Below are positions 62,301 through 64,000 of a stretch of 64,000 nucleotides of DNA, one piece after another. The stretch is from NCBI GenBank assembly GCA_958295855.1, contig OY282383.1, forward strand, positions 3,576,481 through 3,640,480, written 5' to 3'. The translations under genes were made by a program, and so were the position numbers. The notes under the pieces were generated by a model. It did not search any database and was not told where the DNA came from. It saw nothing but the letters and a program-made list of their open reading frames with translations. Source of the stretch: an uncultured Poribacteria bacterium (GTDB taxonomy: Bacteria; Poribacteria; WGA-4E; WGA-3G). Within the stretch, counting starts at the first letter, position 1; the number at the start of each line of letters is the position of its first letter.

Positions 62301-62640
62301 TGCATATCCCATAAATATCCAAGCGTGCTGAAGCAGTTTGGAAAAGCGTTTTTTTGTTATTCCTTGCGGAGTAATTGAGAGTGCAAGATAGGTCTGACGA
62401 TACACTGTAGATGTCGTTGGAGGAGAGGTTCATCACGCATTGAATGCACGTCGCATTTGGGCGCAGTGGTATATTACCCCTGCAAAGCAGGGGAAACCGA
62501 TACCATTACGCCGCAAAAATGCGTGACTAACTCTTGACGCAAGGTTTAGATATGGCTTCGGAGAACCCACGGAGTGTGCCGGCTACTTTCTTCAATGTTT
62601 TTTTGATGAAAATCGGCGTGAATTGCAACAAAGACTACAA
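62301..62640. other. Repeat-bearing gap
   Basis: CCTTGCGGAGTAATTG unit (62362), a GTAGATGTCGTTGGAGGAG unit (62407), palindrome 62468-62504 flanked by GCATTTGGGCG and ATTACGCCGCAAAAATGCG, and a degenerate copy of the GTGTGCC hairpin (62565-62592). No gene. Confidence 0.7.
62468..62504. repeat. CCCCTGC-AAA-GCAGGGG palindromic element
   Basis: Reverse orientation, GGTATATTA...CCGATACC form. Confidence 0.88.
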
Positions 62641-63528
62641 ATGAAGATTCAACGTTTTCAATTAAACATATTATTAATCCTCAGTTTTAGCTTAGCCGTT
62701 AGCGGATGCAATGATCCGGCTCCTATTGCTGGCGAGCCAGAAAACGACTCCGAAGTCGTGCTTCAAGACTATCTGCTCGCTGAGGGCGAGACGTGGCACC
62801 CTGAGAAAACTTACACTGTACATGGAACATTGGAAATTCCACCCGATGTAACGCTTGAGATTTTGCCTGGTACCACCGTTAAATTCGGCCGCGATGCCCT
62901 TGTCAAAGTGAGAGGCGTGCTAAAGGTGGGAACCTCCCTATCACAAGGCGGATTAGGCGAACCGGTACACCTAACTTCAGATAATATCGGACCGCAACCG
63001 GGGGATTGGAAGGGCATTCTCTTCGACCACACGCATGACTTAGAGAGCTTTCTGAGGGGAACAATCGTAGAATACGCAACCGTCGCGCTTGACATCAAAA
63101 CGACTTCCCCCACCGTGGTAGATTGCACGCTTCGTTTGAATAAAACGGCAATCGCTTTAGACGGTAGCAACGCGAAAATTCAACACAACGAAATTCTTGA
63201 CAACAACACTGGGATTAGCACCACCGGTCGCCAAACCCGTCCACAAATTGAGAAAAATAACGTTACCAAAAACGAAACAGGAATTATCTGCGAAAATGTG
63301 CAGTCCATCATTCGAGACAATAACCTGAACGGCAATATCCACGCCCTACGTTTACAAGTAAAGTTCGACTTGCAGATAGCCAACAATTGGTGGGGGACAC
63401 CTGTCACTGAAGAAATAGATAGGGTGATTTTAGATGCAAGCGACCGGGACATCATTAATAAACAGGTAGGCAACGTCTATTATCAACCGATTGCAGAGAC
63501 ACGTATTGTCGATGCGGGCCCACGGTAG
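62641..63528 (+). CDS. Right-handed beta-helix lipoprotein (NosD/PbH1-like)
   Basis: 295 residues. A lipobox (LAVSGCND, Cys about residue 23) predicts a lipoprotein. The body is a parallel beta-helix: EIPPDVTLEILPGTTVKFG, then repeating turns such as NAKIQHNEILDNNTGISTTG and KNNVTKNETGIICE, ending NNWWGTP, a signature of secreted repeat proteins. ATG at 62641 is preferred to the TTG at 62623. Carbohydrate binding or lyase activity is possible but not shown. Confidence 0.8.
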   Translation: MKIQRFQLNILLILSFSLAVSGCNDPAPIAGEPENDSEVVLQDYLLAEGETWHPEKTYTVHGTLEIPPDVTLEILPGTTVKFGRDALVKVRGVLKVGTSLSQGGLGEPVHLTSDNIGPQPGDWKGILFDHTHDLESFLRGTIVEYATVALDIKTTSPTVVDCTLRLNKTAIALDGSNAKIQHNEILDNNTGISTTGRQTRPQIEKNNVTKNETGIICENVQSIIRDNNLNGNIHALRLQVKFDLQIANNWWGTPVTEEIDRVILDASDRDIINKQVGNVYYQPIAETRIVDAGPR

Positions 63529-63573
63529 GGGCGGTCTCCGCATCGCGACTTCTTACACGGGAGTAAGGCAGTT

Positions 63574-63699
63574 ATGCTGACAATTCTGAACATTTCGCAA
63601 AATCATTATATCCGGGGCGGTTCCGACCGGGACTTTTTCACGATGGGTGTGTTGTTACAAAAACATGGGCACCGATGGGATAATGCAATAGATGCGTAA
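63574..63699 (+). pseudogene. Glycosyltransferase N-terminal scrap
   Basis: MLTILNISQNHYIRGGSDRD and about 20 more residues match the start of GT4-type glycosyltransferases (LNVSQNYYIRGGSDRYFF pattern), then stop. The rest of the enzyme is missing; the next gene begins within this reading frame. Confidence 0.6.
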
Positions 63700-64000
63700 T
63701 TTTCTGAAAAATGTGGTGGCAACTGTTGTCTGTCTATCGGGCATGCCTATTCTCATTCGGGAGTGGGTTTGCCGGAACCGGGTTGCCATTCTCATGTATC
63801 ACGATGCGAAGCCGGCGGTTTTCGAGAAGCATATCGCCTATCTCTCACGCCATTACACGGTTATCTCACTGGATACCCTTGTCTCTGCTATCCACCGAAA
63901 GGATTTTTCAAGGATTCCCTCGAAGAGCGTTGTGATTACAATTGACGATGGGCACGCGGGTAATATCGCGCTCTTGAGGCTTTTCAAGCAGTACCACATT
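63692..64000 (+). CDS. Polysaccharide deacetylase-like protein (cut by window edge)
   Basis: 103 visible residues: a hydrophobic N-terminus, VAILMYHDAKP (the usual YH start of deacetylases), LSRHYTVISLDTLVSAI, and SVVITIDDGHAGNIALL, where the first Asp of the TFDDG-type motif is conserved. Probable cell-envelope or exopolysaccharide enzyme. Confidence 0.75.
   Translation, partial: MRNFLKNVVATVVCLSGMPILIREWVCRNRVAILMYHDAKPAVFEKHIAYLSRHYTVISLDTLVSAIHRKDFSRIPSKSVVITIDDGHAGNIALLRLFKQYHI

Overview
The window is a dense stretch of bacterial chromosome, about 50% GC, with roughly 50 protein genes and many short palindromic repeats between and inside them. No tRNA, rRNA or CRISPR array was seen. The mix of families suggests an uncultivated, sponge-associated-type lineage such as Candidatus Poribacteria or a relative: several Gfo/Idh/MocA dehydrogenases, xylose-isomerase-type TIM barrels, a phytanoyl-CoA dioxygenase, an FGE/sialidase fusion, a sialate O-acetylesterase, Uma2 nucleases, UxaA and enolase-superfamily enzymes. 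This assignment is inference from gene content, not a database result.

Layout. 1-8682 (minus): a CRISPR-Cas locus with cas6, then cas8(Cst1)-cas7-cas5-cas3 of type I-B, then a type III cas10 (Csm1-like) that runs off the left edge. 8732-16602 (minus): a CopD-like membrane protein, a BatD/TPR pair, a MutL-type ASKHA protein, a TIM-barrel isomerase and a Uma2 nuclease. 17113-18883 (plus): a dehydrogenase/isomerase pair. 18976-23686: a decayed type I restriction-modification locus (hsdR, hsdS and hsdM remnants) holding an uncharacterised cassette of three paralogous small proteins, a TIGR04255 protein and a 139-aa protein. 23755-28592 (minus): K+ channel, ART-like protein, DUF1844, lectin-like protein, two cyclophilins, LamG protein. 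29112-33439 (plus): FGE-sialidase fusion, PhyH dioxygenase, phospholipase-D-like protein. 33436-35979 (minus): ECF sigma, anti-sigma and an HtrA-like protein, an apparent envelope-stress module. 37166-45733: methyltransferase, double-length UxaA protein, Gfo/Idh/MocA protein, a probable selenoprotein with in-frame UGA, an HpcH/HpaI aldolase and a TIM-barrel protein. 46021-52124: threonine synthase, RecD2, sialate O-acetylesterase. 52622-55130: a tandem array of Rpn/PD-(D/E)XK-like genes. 55338-57953: enolase-superfamily enzyme and a TrpD-like protein. 58321-62300: the Hen1-Pnkp RNA-repair operon. The right edge holds a beta-helix lipoprotein, a glycosyltransferase remnant and a partial polysaccharide deacetylase.

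The most striking theme is a family of about 27 small palindromes, core CCCCTGCTTTGCAGGGG or CCCCGCTTTGCGGGG, often bounded by GGTAT...ATACC. They lie in nearly every repeat-rich gap, at least six lie in frame inside four protein genes (cas10, htrA-like, uxaA-like, a TIM-barrel protein), and one sits inside another repeat whose uninterrupted version is also present in this window. Other small palindromes behave similarly, placing themselves next to stop codons, supplying a start or stop codon, or filling inter-domain linkers.
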